DNA of 64,000 bases from Paenibacillus macerans (GTDB taxonomy: Bacteria; Bacillota; Bacilli; Paenibacillales; Paenibacillaceae). Under the pieces are notes generated by a model, which saw nothing but the letters and a program-made list of their open reading frames with translations, had not been told where the DNA came from and ran no database searches. A program made the position numbers and the translations under genes. Shown here in pieces: positions 9,344 to 17,910 of this stretch (position 1 is its first letter; each line of letters begins with the position of its first letter). The DNA lies in contig NZ_UGSI01000002.1 in the NCBI RefSeq assembly GCF_900454495.1, forward strand, positions 868,001-932,000. Reading direction: 5' to 3'.

Positions 9344-9880
9344 ATGACATCAAAACTATTTAAGTTAACCGAGACCAACGTTTCTGACTATCTGCCTGTG
9401 ATTTTTCAGTGGGCTGCGGACGAAACCGAAAAAGAGTACCACACTTGCCGTCCGATTCAAGAAATGGATAGTTACGAGGCTTTTAGAAAGAAGGTGACTG
9501 CCGGTCTAACCCATGGACATTGCCAATACGTGTTGATCGATGTAGAGGAGAATGAGGTTGTCGGGAAAATAAGTCTTTTTGACTATAATCCGAGGAATCG
9601 CAGTGGGGAATTTGGTTATTATGTTCCGCCTTTGCATCGGGGGAAGGGAGTAGGAGGCCGTTTGATTCAGCTATTCCTGGAAGAAGTGTTCCATGATCAA
9701 CATTTAAATTTACATAAAGTCTATGCCACGACTGCAGCTAACAATAAACCTTCGATCAAGCTATTGGAGCGTTTCAACTTCAAATTCGAGGGCGCTTACA
9801 GAGAGCATTACTGGTTTAGCGACGGTTCTGTTTGCGATCAATACCATTATTCTTTATTAAAAAAAGAATTAAGCGTGTAG
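9344..9880 (+). CDS. GNAT-family N-acetyltransferase (RimJ/RimL-like)
   Basis: 178 residues, full length for the RimJ/RimL group. The acetyl-CoA loop region is visible as FGYYVPPLHRGKGVGGRLIQ, followed by the helix-strand pattern ATTAANNKPSIKLLERFNFKFEG that closes the fold (only IKLLERFNFKFEG is diagnostic). These enzymes transfer acetyl from acetyl-CoA to an amino group; the substrate cannot be told from sequence. A possible -10 TATAAT lies at about 9291. It is a single-gene unit, convergent with the sulfatase gene. Confidence 0.85.
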   Translation: MTSKLFKLTETNVSDYLPVIFQWAADETEKEYHTCRPIQEMDSYEAFRKKVTAGLTHGHCQYVLIDVEENEVVGKISLFDYNPRNRSGEFGYYVPPLHRGKGVGGRLIQLFLEEVFHDQHLNLHKVYATTAANNKPSIKLLERFNFKFEGAYREHYWFSDGSVCDQYHYSLLKKELSV

Positions 9881-9992
9881 AGAAACGCGGGGTTGATCGT
9901 GGCTGCCGCGCCGAACCTAAACGCCGAACCTAAACAAAGAGTGAAGGGGTTAATTTCCCGATCACTCCTTGTTTGCGTACATCTATAAACGT

Positions 9993-11345
9993 TTATTGCT
10001 TCCCGCCGTTTTTGGGCACATAAACTCTGCCGTGAAGGGCTTCCTCGGCCCATTTGGCCGATTCGGTTCCCGCTACCGGGCCTTTTAAAATCGGATCGTC
10101 CGTGGACGTCATCCAATTTTCCACTTTGCGGCGCAGTTCTTCGGCAACCTCCGCGTAGCCGGGATCATGGATCAGATTCGTATATTCCAGCGGGTCCTTT
10201 TCCAGATCGTAAAGCTCCTCCGGTTCGTTGGCGACATAAAACTGCTCCCGCACGTCCGGACCGGAAATACTGCGATGGATGTCCACAGGCATGTAAATTT
10301 TCGGACCGTCAATAAAATTTTTGACGTATTTGTACCGGGCCGTACGGATGCCGCGCATCGGGTGATACTTGTCATGCCAGGTCAGCTCGCAGAAAAATTC
10401 CTCGCGGACCGGCGCATCATCGCCTCGCAGCGGGGAGGCGAAACTGATGCCGTCGATATCTTCGGGAATTGGCGCTCCCGCCAGCTCGAGCAGCGTCGGC
10501 AGCATGTCGATATTGCACAGAAGTCCATCGATAACCCGGCCGTTTCCTTGAATCCACTTGGGCCCGTACATAATCAGGGCCGTTTCCAGTCCGGCGTCCT
10601 TCATCGTTCCTTTCGCCCGCGGAAAAGCGATGCCATGATCCGTGGTGTAAATAATCAGCGTATTCTCTAACAGCCCCGTCTCCTTCAGCGCGGCCTTAAT
10701 CCGGCCTACGGCTTCGTCAAGCACTTTAACGGAACCGTGAAATTGGGCAAAGTCCAAACGGATATTTTCGGTGTCCGGCAAATAAGCAGGTACCTGCACG
10801 TTGTCTACGTCGTCTTTGATATCGTCGTATTCATCGAAAGAGCGGTGCGTCTCCCAAAAGCCGATGTTGGCGAAGAACGGCCGGCCTTCCTCGACCGCTG
10901 CGGCCTTTTCCCGTAAATATTCGATCGCCGCGTCGGCCACGCCGGGGGCTCTGGAGCCTTCGACTCCCATATACCTGTCATACCCCAGCTTGTAGGTTGA
11001 ACTGTAGGTCCCCTTTGCGGTTTCGCCGATCGTTTCGTGGCTGAAGCCGATCAGCGCGGTTTCATAACCGGCTTTTTTCAATTCCATTGGTATAGTAGAC
11101 TCGTCCTCATTGATATGAAAATTTAAGTGGGCCAGCCCGATCAAACCGTTATTGTGCGGATATTTGCCGGTTAAGATGCTGCCCCGGCTGGGGCTGCATT
11201 GGGGGGCCGGACAGTAATACTGATCGAAGCGAATCCCCTTTTCGGCCAACTCGTCAAGCTCCGGGGTCGGCACTTGATGGCCGTAACAGCTAAGGTATCG
11301 TCCCGTGTCGTGCGAGATCATGAAGATAATGTTTGGTTGGTTCAT
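9993..11345 (-). CDS. Cys-type sulfatase, probably cytoplasmic
   Basis: 450 residues. The sulfatase signature CSPSRGS has C50, P52 and R54 (C-x-P-x-R), the cysteine that is oxidised to formylglycine. Metal-site segments SHDTGR near the N-terminus and YTTDHGIAFPRAKGTMKD later on fit the alkaline-phosphatase superfamily. There is no signal peptide (starts MNQPNIIFMISHDTGR), so it should act in the cytosol. Start ATG follows AAAGGAG. It lies 19 bases after the PTS EIICB gene, so the two form one transcript. The N-terminus recalls heparan N-sulfatase-like members; hydrolysis of a sulfated sugar imported by the PTS is an inference. Confidence 0.92.
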   Translation of the reverse strand: MNQPNIIFMISHDTGRYLSCYGHQVPTPELDELAEKGIRFDQYYCPAPQCSPSRGSILTGKYPHNNGLIGLAHLNFHINEDESTIPMELKKAGYETALIGFSHETIGETAKGTYSSTYKLGYDRYMGVEGSRAPGVADAAIEYLREKAAAVEEGRPFFANIGFWETHRSFDEYDDIKDDVDNVQVPAYLPDTENIRLDFAQFHGSVKVLDEAVGRIKAALKETGLLENTLIIYTTDHGIAFPRAKGTMKDAGLETALIMYGPKWIQGNGRVIDGLLCNIDMLPTLLELAGAPIPEDIDGISFASPLRGDDAPVREEFFCELTWHDKYHPMRGIRTARYKYVKNFIDGPKIYMPVDIHRSISGPDVREQFYVANEPEELYDLEKDPLEYTNLIHDPGYAEVAEELRRKVENWMTSTDDPILKGPVAGTESAKWAEEALHGRVYVPKNGGKQ

Positions 11346-11364
11346 TGCGGTGACAGCTCCTTTA

Positions 11365-12921
11365 TCATTGGATCATTTCCTCCAGCTCCGTTTTAATCAG
11401 GGCGACATGCGGGCCGTAAATAATCTGCACCCCTTTGCCTTTTACAATGACGCCTTTGGAACCGGTCTTTTGCAGCTCTTCTTTGGATACTTGGGTTTCA
11501 TCCCGAACCGTAACGCGAAGCCGTGTTGCGCAGCAGTCCAAATCTTCAATATTGGCTTTGCCCCCCAGCGCCGACAGGATCGCCGCGGTCTGTTGATCGG
11601 CATTTCCGGAACCACCGTCTGCGGCGGACGCCGTGTCGGAAGTGTCTTCATCTTCTCTGCCCGGGGTTTTCAGATTGAGCTTCGTGATCAAAATACGGAA
11701 CGTGAAATAATAAACGATGAAAAAGCCAATTCCCACCAGCGGCACCAGCATCCAATTCGTTTTGTCGTTGCCCTGCAGGATGCCGAACAGCGTAAAGTCG
11801 ATCAACCCGGCGGAGAACGTCATGCCGACCGTGATGTTAAGGATGTGAGCCAGCATATAGGCGACTCCCCATAGCGCGGCGTGGATCACAAAAAGCAAGG
11901 GCGCCACGAACAAAAAGGCGAATTCCAGCGGCTCGGTGATTCCCGTCAGAAAGGAAGTGATCGCTCCGGTAAGCAGCAGGCCAAGCACTTTTTTCTTGTT
12001 TTCCGGCTTGGCGGTATGATACATGGCCAGTGCGGCTCCAAGCAGACCGAACATCATCGGAAAATATTTTCCGCTCATAAAGCGGGAGACGCCGACAAAG
12101 TACTGCTGGGTATTGTGATCCGCAAGCTGGGCGAAAAATATATTTTGCGCCCCCTGCACCTCAATCCCGTTCACGACCATGCTTCCGCCGAGCGCCGTTT
12201 GCCAGAACGGGAGATAGAAAATATGGTGAAGTCCTAGCGGTCCCAGCAATTTTACAATGAATCCGAACATAAAGGAGCCGAAATAACCCGTGCGGTCGAC
12301 GATGCCGCCCATGCTGGCAATCCCGGATTGCACCGGCGGCCAGACGACAAACATGACCATCCCCAGCAGTACGGCCGAGAAGGAACAAATGATCGGAATA
12401 AACCGGGAGCCGCTGAAAAATCCGAGCCATTGCGGCAGTTTGACTTTGCCGAACTTTTTATGCAGATAGTAGGTCAACAGGCCGACGATGACGCCGCCGA
12501 ACACGCCCGTTTGCAGCGTTTGAATGCCCAGAATCATCCCTTGGCCTACGTCGGCCAGCTTTTCTTTGGCCAGCTTCCCGGTAACGACCAGAAGCGCGTT
12601 AATCGACGCATTCATCACCAGATAAGCCAGCAGCGCGGCGAGCCCGGCTACGCCTTTGTCCGACTTCGCCAATCCGACGGCGATTCCGATGGCGAAAATA
12701 ATCGGCAGGTTGCTGAAAATAATTTGCCCCGCAAAGCTCATAATGGTGAAGATCGCCTGCAGCCACGGCTGGTCGAGAAACGGATAGTTGCCTATCGTGT
12801 TGGGGTTGGTGAAGGCTCCCCCGATCCCCAGCAGCAGCCCGGCGGCAGGGAGTACGGCGATCGGCAGCATGATCGCTTTGCCGAAGACCTGGAATTTGCT
12901 GAACAAGCTTTTAAGCATCAT
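11365..12921 (-). CDS. PTS sugar transporter EIICB (glucose/GlcNAc family)
   Basis: 518 residues from ATG at 12921 (GAGGGGATC precedes it). The N-terminal membrane EIIC domain (about 1-400) has the family markers GLHHIFYLPFW and TGITEPLEFAF. After a charged linker, the EIIB domain (about 440-518) carries the phospho-cysteine in DLDCCATRLRV. It imports and phosphorylates a hexose or amino sugar and needs a separate EIIA, which is encoded at 15457. Regulation is by antitermination: a promoter, RAT and terminator lie between this gene and the antiterminator. The sulfatase follows in the same transcript, suggesting a sulfated substrate. The exact sugar is unknown. Confidence 0.93.
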   Translation of the reverse strand: MMLKSLFSKFQVFGKAIMLPIAVLPAAGLLLGIGGAFTNPNTIGNYPFLDQPWLQAIFTIMSFAGQIIFSNLPIIFAIGIAVGLAKSDKGVAGLAALLAYLVMNASINALLVVTGKLAKEKLADVGQGMILGIQTLQTGVFGGVIVGLLTYYLHKKFGKVKLPQWLGFFSGSRFIPIICSFSAVLLGMVMFVVWPPVQSGIASMGGIVDRTGYFGSFMFGFIVKLLGPLGLHHIFYLPFWQTALGGSMVVNGIEVQGAQNIFFAQLADHNTQQYFVGVSRFMSGKYFPMMFGLLGAALAMYHTAKPENKKKVLGLLLTGAITSFLTGITEPLEFAFLFVAPLLFVIHAALWGVAYMLAHILNITVGMTFSAGLIDFTLFGILQGNDKTNWMLVPLVGIGFFIVYYFTFRILITKLNLKTPGREDEDTSDTASAADGGSGNADQQTAAILSALGGKANIEDLDCCATRLRVTVRDETQVSKEELQKTGSKGVIVKGKGVQIIYGPHVALIKTELEEMIQ

Positions 12922-12964
12922 GATCCCCTCTTTTCTAAGTTGTGAGTGATTCCGGGAAAACAAA

Positions 12965-13023
12965 AAGACCTAAAACGTTCAAGAGCAAAAAGGCTTTAAG
13001 CGCTCTTAAACATTTTAGGTCTT
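12965..13023 (-). terminator. Antitermination-controlled terminator before EIICB
   Basis: On the minus strand two 22-base arms (13023-13002 and 12986-12965) pair almost perfectly, beginning AAGACCTAAAATG, and are followed by a T-rich stretch. The upper arm overlaps the RAT site by several bases, the arrangement used by BglG/LicT systems. Confidence 0.93.
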
Positions 13024-13045
13024 GCCTGCTTTCCAGTAACAATCC
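13018..13045 (-). promoter_or_regulatory. RAT site (ribonucleic antiterminator) for EIICB
   Basis: The minus strand reads GGATTGTTACTG, a 4-base centre, then GCAGGCAAGACC, very close to the LicT/BglG RAT consensus. It overlaps the base of the terminator, so binding of the antiterminator would block hairpin formation. Confidence 0.93.
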
Positions 13046-13074
13046 CCGATATGAAATTCATTGGATACGGTTAC

Positions 13075-13103
13075 ATTGTAGACGGTTAACATTTTTTCGT
13101 CAA
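13075..13103 (-). promoter_or_regulatory. Sigma-A promoter for the EIICB-sulfatase transcript
   Basis: Minus strand: TTGACG, 17-base spacer, TACAAT. It lies directly after the antiterminator stop and about 30 bases before the RAT. Confidence 0.8.
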
Positions 13104-13106
13104 GCC

Positions 13107-13934
13107 TTAAATATTTTCTAGGATGCGCTGCAAATGCAGGGCAATATACGCCATTTCCGATTCCGGAAAAGCAACGCCGTACTTTTGCTGGAGAAAAGCT
13201 GCGGCACTTTGCGCGGTTTTGTAGCCCTTTTTATATTTTTTCTTGATGACTTTCAGCATGTCGTCGTCCAGCGTATGAAACGGTTTATTCTCGTAAAAGC
13301 GGTGGATGGCGTATTCCAGATGCGTCAGCAGACGATGATAGGAAATGCTGTCGCTGCTGATGCTTACGCCCAGATCCTTAAGCATAAAATCACTGGCCTC
13401 CTGCAGAATCAGCGCTTTTTTGATGGAGTCTTCGATATGGGCGTCTCCCATTTTGGCGGTATGGATATGCAGGGCGATAAAAGCCGCTTCATCCTCGGGA
13501 AACGCGATCCCCAGCTTCTCCTGCACATGGCGGAGCGCCCACTGCCCGATCTTAAATTCTTCGTGGTAAAGAATGCGGATTTCGTTCATCAGCTTGTTCC
13601 GGACTTCGATGCCCTGGTTTAAACGCTCGATGGCAAAGGTCAGGTGATCGGTTAAGGAAATATGAATGTGGTCGCTCAATTTCATGCCAAGCTGCCGTTC
13701 CGCATAGGAGATAATATCCTCCCCCACGGCAATATGAGCCTCGGGAACGGTGCTGAGAAGCTCCTGGAACTTGTGGCCCTCCTCCTTCAAAACGAAGACC
13801 TTCTCGATCTTGCTCTGATCGATGACATCGTTTTTTCCTTTCTGAAACGCGATTCCCGCCCCCATAATTATTTTCTCGCTGTCGCCTTCTTTTACAACAA
13901 CGGCGTTATTGTTCAGAACACGGCTGATTTTCAT
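13107..13934 (-). CDS. LicT/BglG-family transcription antiterminator
   Basis: 275 residues, normal length. An N-terminal co-antiterminator RNA-binding domain (1-55, MKISRVLNNNAVVV) is followed by two PTS regulation domains (PRD1 about 65-170, PRD2 about 175-275). Conserved PRD histidines are visible in HISLTDHL and HIHTAK (PRD1) and HLEYAIHRF and HLQRIL (PRD2). These are the phosphorylation sites through which EIIB and HPr control activity. The active dimer binds RAT RNA; two matching sites flank this gene, one before EIICB and one before EIIA. The gene is divergent from the formylglycine-generating enzyme. Confidence 0.95.
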   Translation of the reverse strand: MKISRVLNNNAVVVKEGDSEKIIMGAGIAFQKGKNDVIDQSKIEKVFVLKEEGHKFQELLSTVPEAHIAVGEDIISYAERQLGMKLSDHIHISLTDHLTFAIERLNQGIEVRNKLMNEIRILYHEEFKIGQWALRHVQEKLGIAFPEDEAAFIALHIHTAKMGDAHIEDSIKKALILQEASDFMLKDLGVSISSDSISYHRLLTHLEYAIHRFYENKPFHTLDDDMLKVIKKKYKKGYKTAQSAAAFLQQKYGVAFPESEMAYIALHLQRILENI

Positions 13935-14199
13935 GAATCTTGCTCCTAGTCTTTAGTTCGTTTTGGTATAAACAACCATATCCGGGCGTCAATTAAAGCT
14001 AATATTCCCGGAGAACAGTCAGTTCATGCCTCCGAAAACGGAATTAGGTATACTATAATCTCGGATTTCCCCAAAAATCAACCCGGTTGCCAGAATTAAT
14101 TTATTTTAAGTTTCTTTCAAAATGGATTTAAGCTGATATAATAACATTAGCTTTACCAGCGCAGATTAGCATTATCAGCTCAGAAAGGAGAGGTAGGAC

Positions 14200-15201
14200 G
14201 TGGATCAAGATCATAACAAGGCCACACCTTCTTGCTGTTCCCCAAAACGTTCAAAACCGGGTGTTGTCCGGTTGGGCAGTGGAGCCGCAGCATTTGCGGC
14301 GAACGGCGGTCGTCCTAAAGCGGCGGGAGCGAAGACGGCGGGAGTGCAAAGCAACATGGTACGCTTGGAAGGCGGGACGTTTTTGATGGGCACGGACGAC
14401 AAGGAAGGTTTTCCTTCGGATGGCGAAGGGCCGGTAAGGGAAGTCACGGTGTCCCCGTTTTATATAGATTCCTACGCGGTGACCAACCGGCAGTTTTCTG
14501 AATTTGTCCGGGCTACGGGCTACCGTACCGATGCCGAGAAATTCGGCAACTCGTTTGTATTTCATCTGTTTCTGCCGCCGGATGTGCTGGCCGATACGAC
14601 GAATGTTGTCATGCAAACGCCGTGGTGGCGGCTGATCGAGGGGGCTGACTGGCGGCATCCCGAAGGGCCTGCCTCCGGGCTGCAAGGAAGGATGGATCAC
14701 CCCGTGGTCCATGTCTCTTGGTATGATGCGGAGGCATACTGCCGTTGGGCCGGCAAACGGCTGCCGACGGAAGCCGAATGGGAATATGCCGCGCGCGGCG
14801 GGCTGGTGCAGAAAAAATATCCATGGGGAGATGAACTCACCCCCGAAGGTAAGCATATGTGCAATATCTGGCAGGGGAAATTTCCCGTTCAGAACGAGGC
14901 GTTGGACGGATACGCAGGGACCGCTCCGGTAAATGCGTTCGAGCCTAACGGCTATGGTCTATACAATATGGCGGGGAATGTCTGGGAATGGTGCGCGGAC
15001 TGGTTCGATGTGCGTTACCACCGGTTCCAAGGCAATGTGAATCCCAAAGGACCGGAGAAGGGCAATCTGAAATCGATGCGCGGCGGCTCCTACCTGTGTC
15101 ATCACTCTTATTGCAACCGGTACAGGGTTGCGGCACGAAGCAGAAACACGCCGGACAGCTCGTCCGGAAACCTTGGATTCCGTTGCGCGGCGGATGCCTG
15201 A
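14200..15201 (+). CDS. Formylglycine-generating enzyme (sulfatase activator)
   Basis: 333 residues from a GTG start with GAAAGGAGAGG upstream. The FGE-sulfatase domain spans about 50-333 (VRLEGGTFLMGTDD, WEYAARGG, AGNVWEWCADWF). The copper-binding pair of true FGEs is present: the segment LCHHSYCNRYRVAARS carries two cysteines five residues apart, followed by RNTPDSSSGNLGFRC. This separates it from EgtB/PvdO relatives. It oxidises the active-site cysteine of sulfatases, and the Cys-type sulfatase encoded at 9993 is the obvious substrate. The poorly conserved N-terminus (1-48) itself contains CSPKR, fitting C-x-P-x-R. Confidence 0.94.
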   Translation: MDQDHNKATPSCCSPKRSKPGVVRLGSGAAAFAANGGRPKAAGAKTAGVQSNMVRLEGGTFLMGTDDKEGFPSDGEGPVREVTVSPFYIDSYAVTNRQFSEFVRATGYRTDAEKFGNSFVFHLFLPPDVLADTTNVVMQTPWWRLIEGADWRHPEGPASGLQGRMDHPVVHVSWYDAEAYCRWAGKRLPTEAEWEYAARGGLVQKKYPWGDELTPEGKHMCNIWQGKFPVQNEALDGYAGTAPVNAFEPNGYGLYNMAGNVWEWCADWFDVRYHRFQGNVNPKGPEKGNLKSMRGGSYLCHHSYCNRYRVAARSRNTPDSSSGNLGFRCAADA

Positions 15202-15237
15202 TGGCTATGCGGGTTGCTTTTTTCGGAATCTTGCGGT

Positions 15238-15266
15238 TTGACAAGAAAAACTCATTCAAGTAAGAT
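15238..15266 (+). promoter_or_regulatory. Promoter for the EIIA leader
   Basis: TTGACA, 17-base spacer, TAAGAT, located between the FGE gene and the second RAT. Confidence 0.65.
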
Positions 15267-15287
15267 AAGTTTGCCAATAAAAGTGCG

Positions 15288-15330
15288 AGTTCAAAAAGTC
15301 AGGTGTTCAGCAAAAATGAATTTTTGAACA
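15288..15330. repeat. Short remnant with R1-like ends
   Basis: GTTCAAAAAGTC and GAATTTTTGAAC form inverted ends like those of the R1 repeat, but the R1 centre is absent. This is probably a deletion relic. Confidence 0.45.
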
Positions 15331-15345
15331 AGCTCTAACATATCG

Positions 15346-15373
15346 GGGTTTGTTACTGTGAGCAGGCAATGCC
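15346..15373 (+). promoter_or_regulatory. RAT site for EIIA
   Basis: GGGGTTTGTTACTG followed by GAGCAGGCAATGCC. It keeps the TTGTTACTG and GCAGGCAA cores seen in the RAT before EIICB, indicating control by the same antiterminator. Confidence 0.9.
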
Positions 15374-15427
15374 CAAAACGAGTGATAAAGAGCGATCCTC
15401 TTTATTTCGTTTTGGGCTTTTTTATTT
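15371..15427 (+). terminator. Antitermination-controlled terminator before EIIA
   Basis: Left arm GCCCAAAACGAGTGATAAAG, right arm CTTTATTTCGTTTTGGGC, then a long T-run. The left arm overlaps the RAT end. Confidence 0.92.
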
Positions 15428-15456
15428 TGAATTTTATGAAAACGGAGGATGGGACT

Positions 15457-15954
15457 ATGTTGCCATGGAGTAGAAAAAGCAAAAAACAAGCCGGCGATTT
15501 GGTAATAACCACGCCGGTGAACGGACTGGCTGTGCCTCTTGAGCGTGTGCCCGACCCGGCATTTGCCGAACGGATGATGGGGGAAGGAGTTGCGATCGAG
15601 CCGGCCGAAGGAAAAGTGTATGCGCCGTTTGATGGAGTTGTCGCGCAACTGATCAAATCCAAACACGCCGTGATCCTTGAACATGAATCCGGGGCTCAGC
15701 TCCTGATTCACGTCGGCGTTGATACCGTGTCGCTAAAAGGAGAAGGCTTCACGCCCCGGGTGGAGACCGGTGACCGGGTAAAGGCGGGGCAATTGCTGAT
15801 GGAGTTTGATATCGCCCGGATTGTTGAAGCCGGCCTGCCGGTCATAACGCCGCTGATCGTTCCCGCGGGCATCGACGCCGTGCTTGAAGTTCATGCACAT
15901 GAAGGAGAAGCGGCCGTGGGTATAGATCCCGTACTCACTATTAAACTGGCTTGA
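15457..15954 (+). CDS. PTS sugar-specific EIIA (glucose family)
   Basis: 165 residues from ATG at 15457 with GGAGG 9 bases upstream; the frame is open further 5' through the RAT and terminator, which must be untranslated leader. EIIA-Glc fold markers: APFDG (near 56), H70 in KSKHAVIL, and the phospho-accepting H85 in LLIHVGVDT. It passes phosphate from HPr to EIIB. No EIIA domain is fused to the EIICB at 11365, so this protein should complete that permease. Expression is likely controlled by the shared antiterminator. Confidence 0.93.
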   Translation: MLPWSRKSKKQAGDLVITTPVNGLAVPLERVPDPAFAERMMGEGVAIEPAEGKVYAPFDGVVAQLIKSKHAVILEHESGAQLLIHVGVDTVSLKGEGFTPRVETGDRVKAGQLLMEFDIARIVEAGLPVITPLIVPAGIDAVLEVHAHEGEAAVGIDPVLTIKLA

Positions 15955-15983
15955 TTTTTGAACGTAACTTAGAATAAACAGCG

Positions 15984-16049
15984 AACACGCCGTTTCGATA
16001 ACAGGCCCCGGGAACAGAGGAGATGAAATCGGAACGGCGTGTGTTTTTT
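15984..16049 (+). terminator. Terminator after EIIA
   Basis: Arms AACACGCCGTTTCGAT and ATCGGAACGGCGTGTGTT, followed by T-run. Confidence 0.88.
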
Positions 16050-16235
16050 AGATTATTATTTAATACTCAACTTTTGGTGCGACCAGAGCTAAAATCGGCT
16101 TAACCGCTAATGCTGCACAGACGGAGTGCGAAAAAAATTTTAGCCTTGACAAAAACAGCCAGACACCACTGCTCGTTTATTTCGTCTGTCGGATAGCGGG
16201 CAAAATAGTGCTCGATCGGCCCCACTCTGACCGTT

Positions 16236-16417
16236 AATTGCAAATCATACAACTAACTTTATATCCATTTACCCAATCATTCGTTTAATTGCATTTCATG
16301 CAGGCTTTCCCTCGCCTCTTTGCCTTTTCTTCGAAAGATAGCGTAGTAATTGCAGGTTTTACACTTAATCAAGCGCTGTGGCAGCATTTCCGGATAAGTA
16401 ACTGTACATTTTGCAAC
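16236..16417. repeat. Intergenic repeat family R2, copy 1
   Basis: Shares GCAAATCATACA, CATTCGTTT, AATTGCATTTCATGCA, TAATTGCAGG, then CAAGCGCTGTGGCAGC, TTTCCGGATAA and CTAACTGTACATTTTGCAAC-like sequence with 33876-34057, same orientation. A partial relative lies near 25013-25200. I see no protein in it. The stretch 16050-16687 holds nothing else I can support. Confidence 0.8.
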
Positions 16418-16687
16418 TATTCCATTCAACAAAGGACCAAGAAAGCTGAAGTAGGAAGCAGGTACGCTCAGGTGGGGATCACCTTGCTACAACTCCTGGA
16501 TCTGAACCACGAAATCGCCTCGAAAACCGGGAAAAGCTTTCTCCTTTGATCCAATGTCAATCCCAGGTCTGGATAGCCGCTTCGCCTAGTCACATCAACG
16601 CTTACTTGCCAATTTCATGTTGCTAAAGTTGATTTATAAAATTTTAGGGTGTGGAGGGGCACACAACCTGCGTATTTGTGGAGGTCA

Positions 16688-16890
16688 TGGGAATAACGGT
16701 AAAAAAGGGCCTTATTTTCGTAAGAAAGGGTGTTCACAAAAAATAGGGGGAATTTTTACCTCTATTTTAGGAACATGGGGGGCAAACGGGGGCCTTTCCA
16801 AGCCTAGTCCCAAAATTGCGGAAATTTTTTCCGCTATTTTGCGCAGGATGGGGGGAAATCCCCAAATAAGGACATAAATTGGCCCTATTT
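16688..16890. repeat. Cluster of four short AAATA...TATTT hairpins
   Basis: Four units at about 16690, 16740, 16812 and 16863, each an A-rich arm, a short dyad such as GCGGAAATTTTTTCCGC, and a TATTTT arm. A similar cluster lies at 21157-21361. Confidence 0.6.
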
Positions 16891-16915
16891 CCGGCAGAGA
16901 TTTGATTGGCGCATC

Positions 16916-16955
16916 AGAAGACCGCCGGAGCGAATTTCTTCGGCGGTCTTTCATA
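16916..16955 (-). terminator. Hairpin after motB, possible terminator
   Basis: AGACCGCCG and CGGCGGTCT arms around a 12-base loop, just downstream of motB on the minus strand. The T-run is short, so efficiency is uncertain. Confidence 0.55.
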
Positions 16956-17001
16956 TGACTCCATTCATAGACGGAAACGACATTGTGCCGGAACCCCTCC
17001 G

Positions 17002-17910
17002 TCATTGCTGCAGCTGCCGCAGTACGGTGATTTCAACGCGGCGGTTTTTTTGGCGGCCTGCGGCGGTGTCGTTGCCGGCGGCCGGGCGGGTGTCGGCATA
17101 TCCGGCGTATTGGAAATGCTGCGGATCGAGCGCCTCCTTGTCGACAAAGAAGCGAAGCACCGACAACGCGCGCGCGCCCGACAGCTCCCAGTTATCCTTG
17201 AATTTGGACGACCGGCCGATCGGCTGGCTGTCCGTATGGCCTTCGATGCTGATCACGGTGTCGAGCTGCCCGAACAGGCTGGCCAGCTTGGACAGCGTTT
17301 TGGCCGAACCGCTTTTCAAGTCCGCTTTGCCGGTATCGAACAGGAAGCGGTCGCTAAGCGTGATCGAGATGCCTTTCGGCAGATCGGCCACATGAATTTG
17401 ATCCTCGAGGCTGTTTTCCTTAATGTACGCCTCGATCAGCTGCATCAGGTTGCTCAGTTCTTGCTCCTGCTTGCGGAACGCCAGCTCGCGTTCGGTAAGC
17501 GGAGCCTGGCCGGAGCCCGCTTGGGCGGACGCTTGCTGGCCGCCGTTCCCGCTGCTGCCGTCCTGGCCCGCACTGCCGGTTCCTTTGCCGTTCTGAGCGG
17601 TGGAGGAAGGAGTTTTGGCGTTGTAGCTGCTTAACGAACCGGTGATGCCGGCGCCTTTATCGAGAATGGAGTTCCCGTTGCTGAACGTCATTTGCAGGGA
17701 CTGGGTGACGACTTCGTATTTTTCCGCATCGAGCCGGCTCATGGCATACATGATCACGAAAAAAATAAGCAGCAGCGTAATCAAATCCGCATATGTAATC
17801 ATCCAGCGGTCCTTGGCATCCTGTTGTACCGCGCGCCGCTGCCGCCGCTGCCTCCCATGACCCGGAACCTCGGGTTTGTAATTGCCGCTTGGCGATCCCG
17901 GACGACTCAT
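17002..17910 (-). CDS. motB: Flagellar stator protein MotB
   Basis: 302 residues. After a basic N-terminus, a single membrane helix holds the stator motif DRWMITYADLITLLL with the ion-carrying aspartate D42. A Gly/Ser/Gln-rich linker (about 90-140) precedes an OmpA-like peptidoglycan-binding domain (about 165-295), marked by FLFDTGKADL, EGHTDSQPIG and KNRRVEI. It anchors the stator to the wall and conducts ions with MotA. Its start overlaps the motA stop by 4 bases. Whether it uses protons or sodium cannot be told; no other flagellar genes are in view. Confidence 0.94.
   Translation of the reverse strand: MSRPGSPSGNYKPEVPGHGRQRRQRRAVQQDAKDRWMITYADLITLLLIFFVIMYAMSRLDAEKYEVVTQSLQMTFSNGNSILDKGAGITGSLSSYNAKTPSSTAQNGKGTGSAGQDGSSGNGGQQASAQAGSGQAPLTERELAFRKQEQELSNLMQLIEAYIKENSLEDQIHVADLPKGISITLSDRFLFDTGKADLKSGSAKTLSKLASLFGQLDTVISIEGHTDSQPIGRSSKFKDNWELSGARALSVLRFFVDKEALDPQHFQYAGYADTRPAAGNDTAAGRQKNRRVEITVLRQLQQ

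Noticed and set aside
16289..16549. 86-codon plus-strand frame in the R2 repeat region
   Set aside because: Overlaps an intergenic repeat, has no ribosome site and is not conserved as protein in the second R2 copy.
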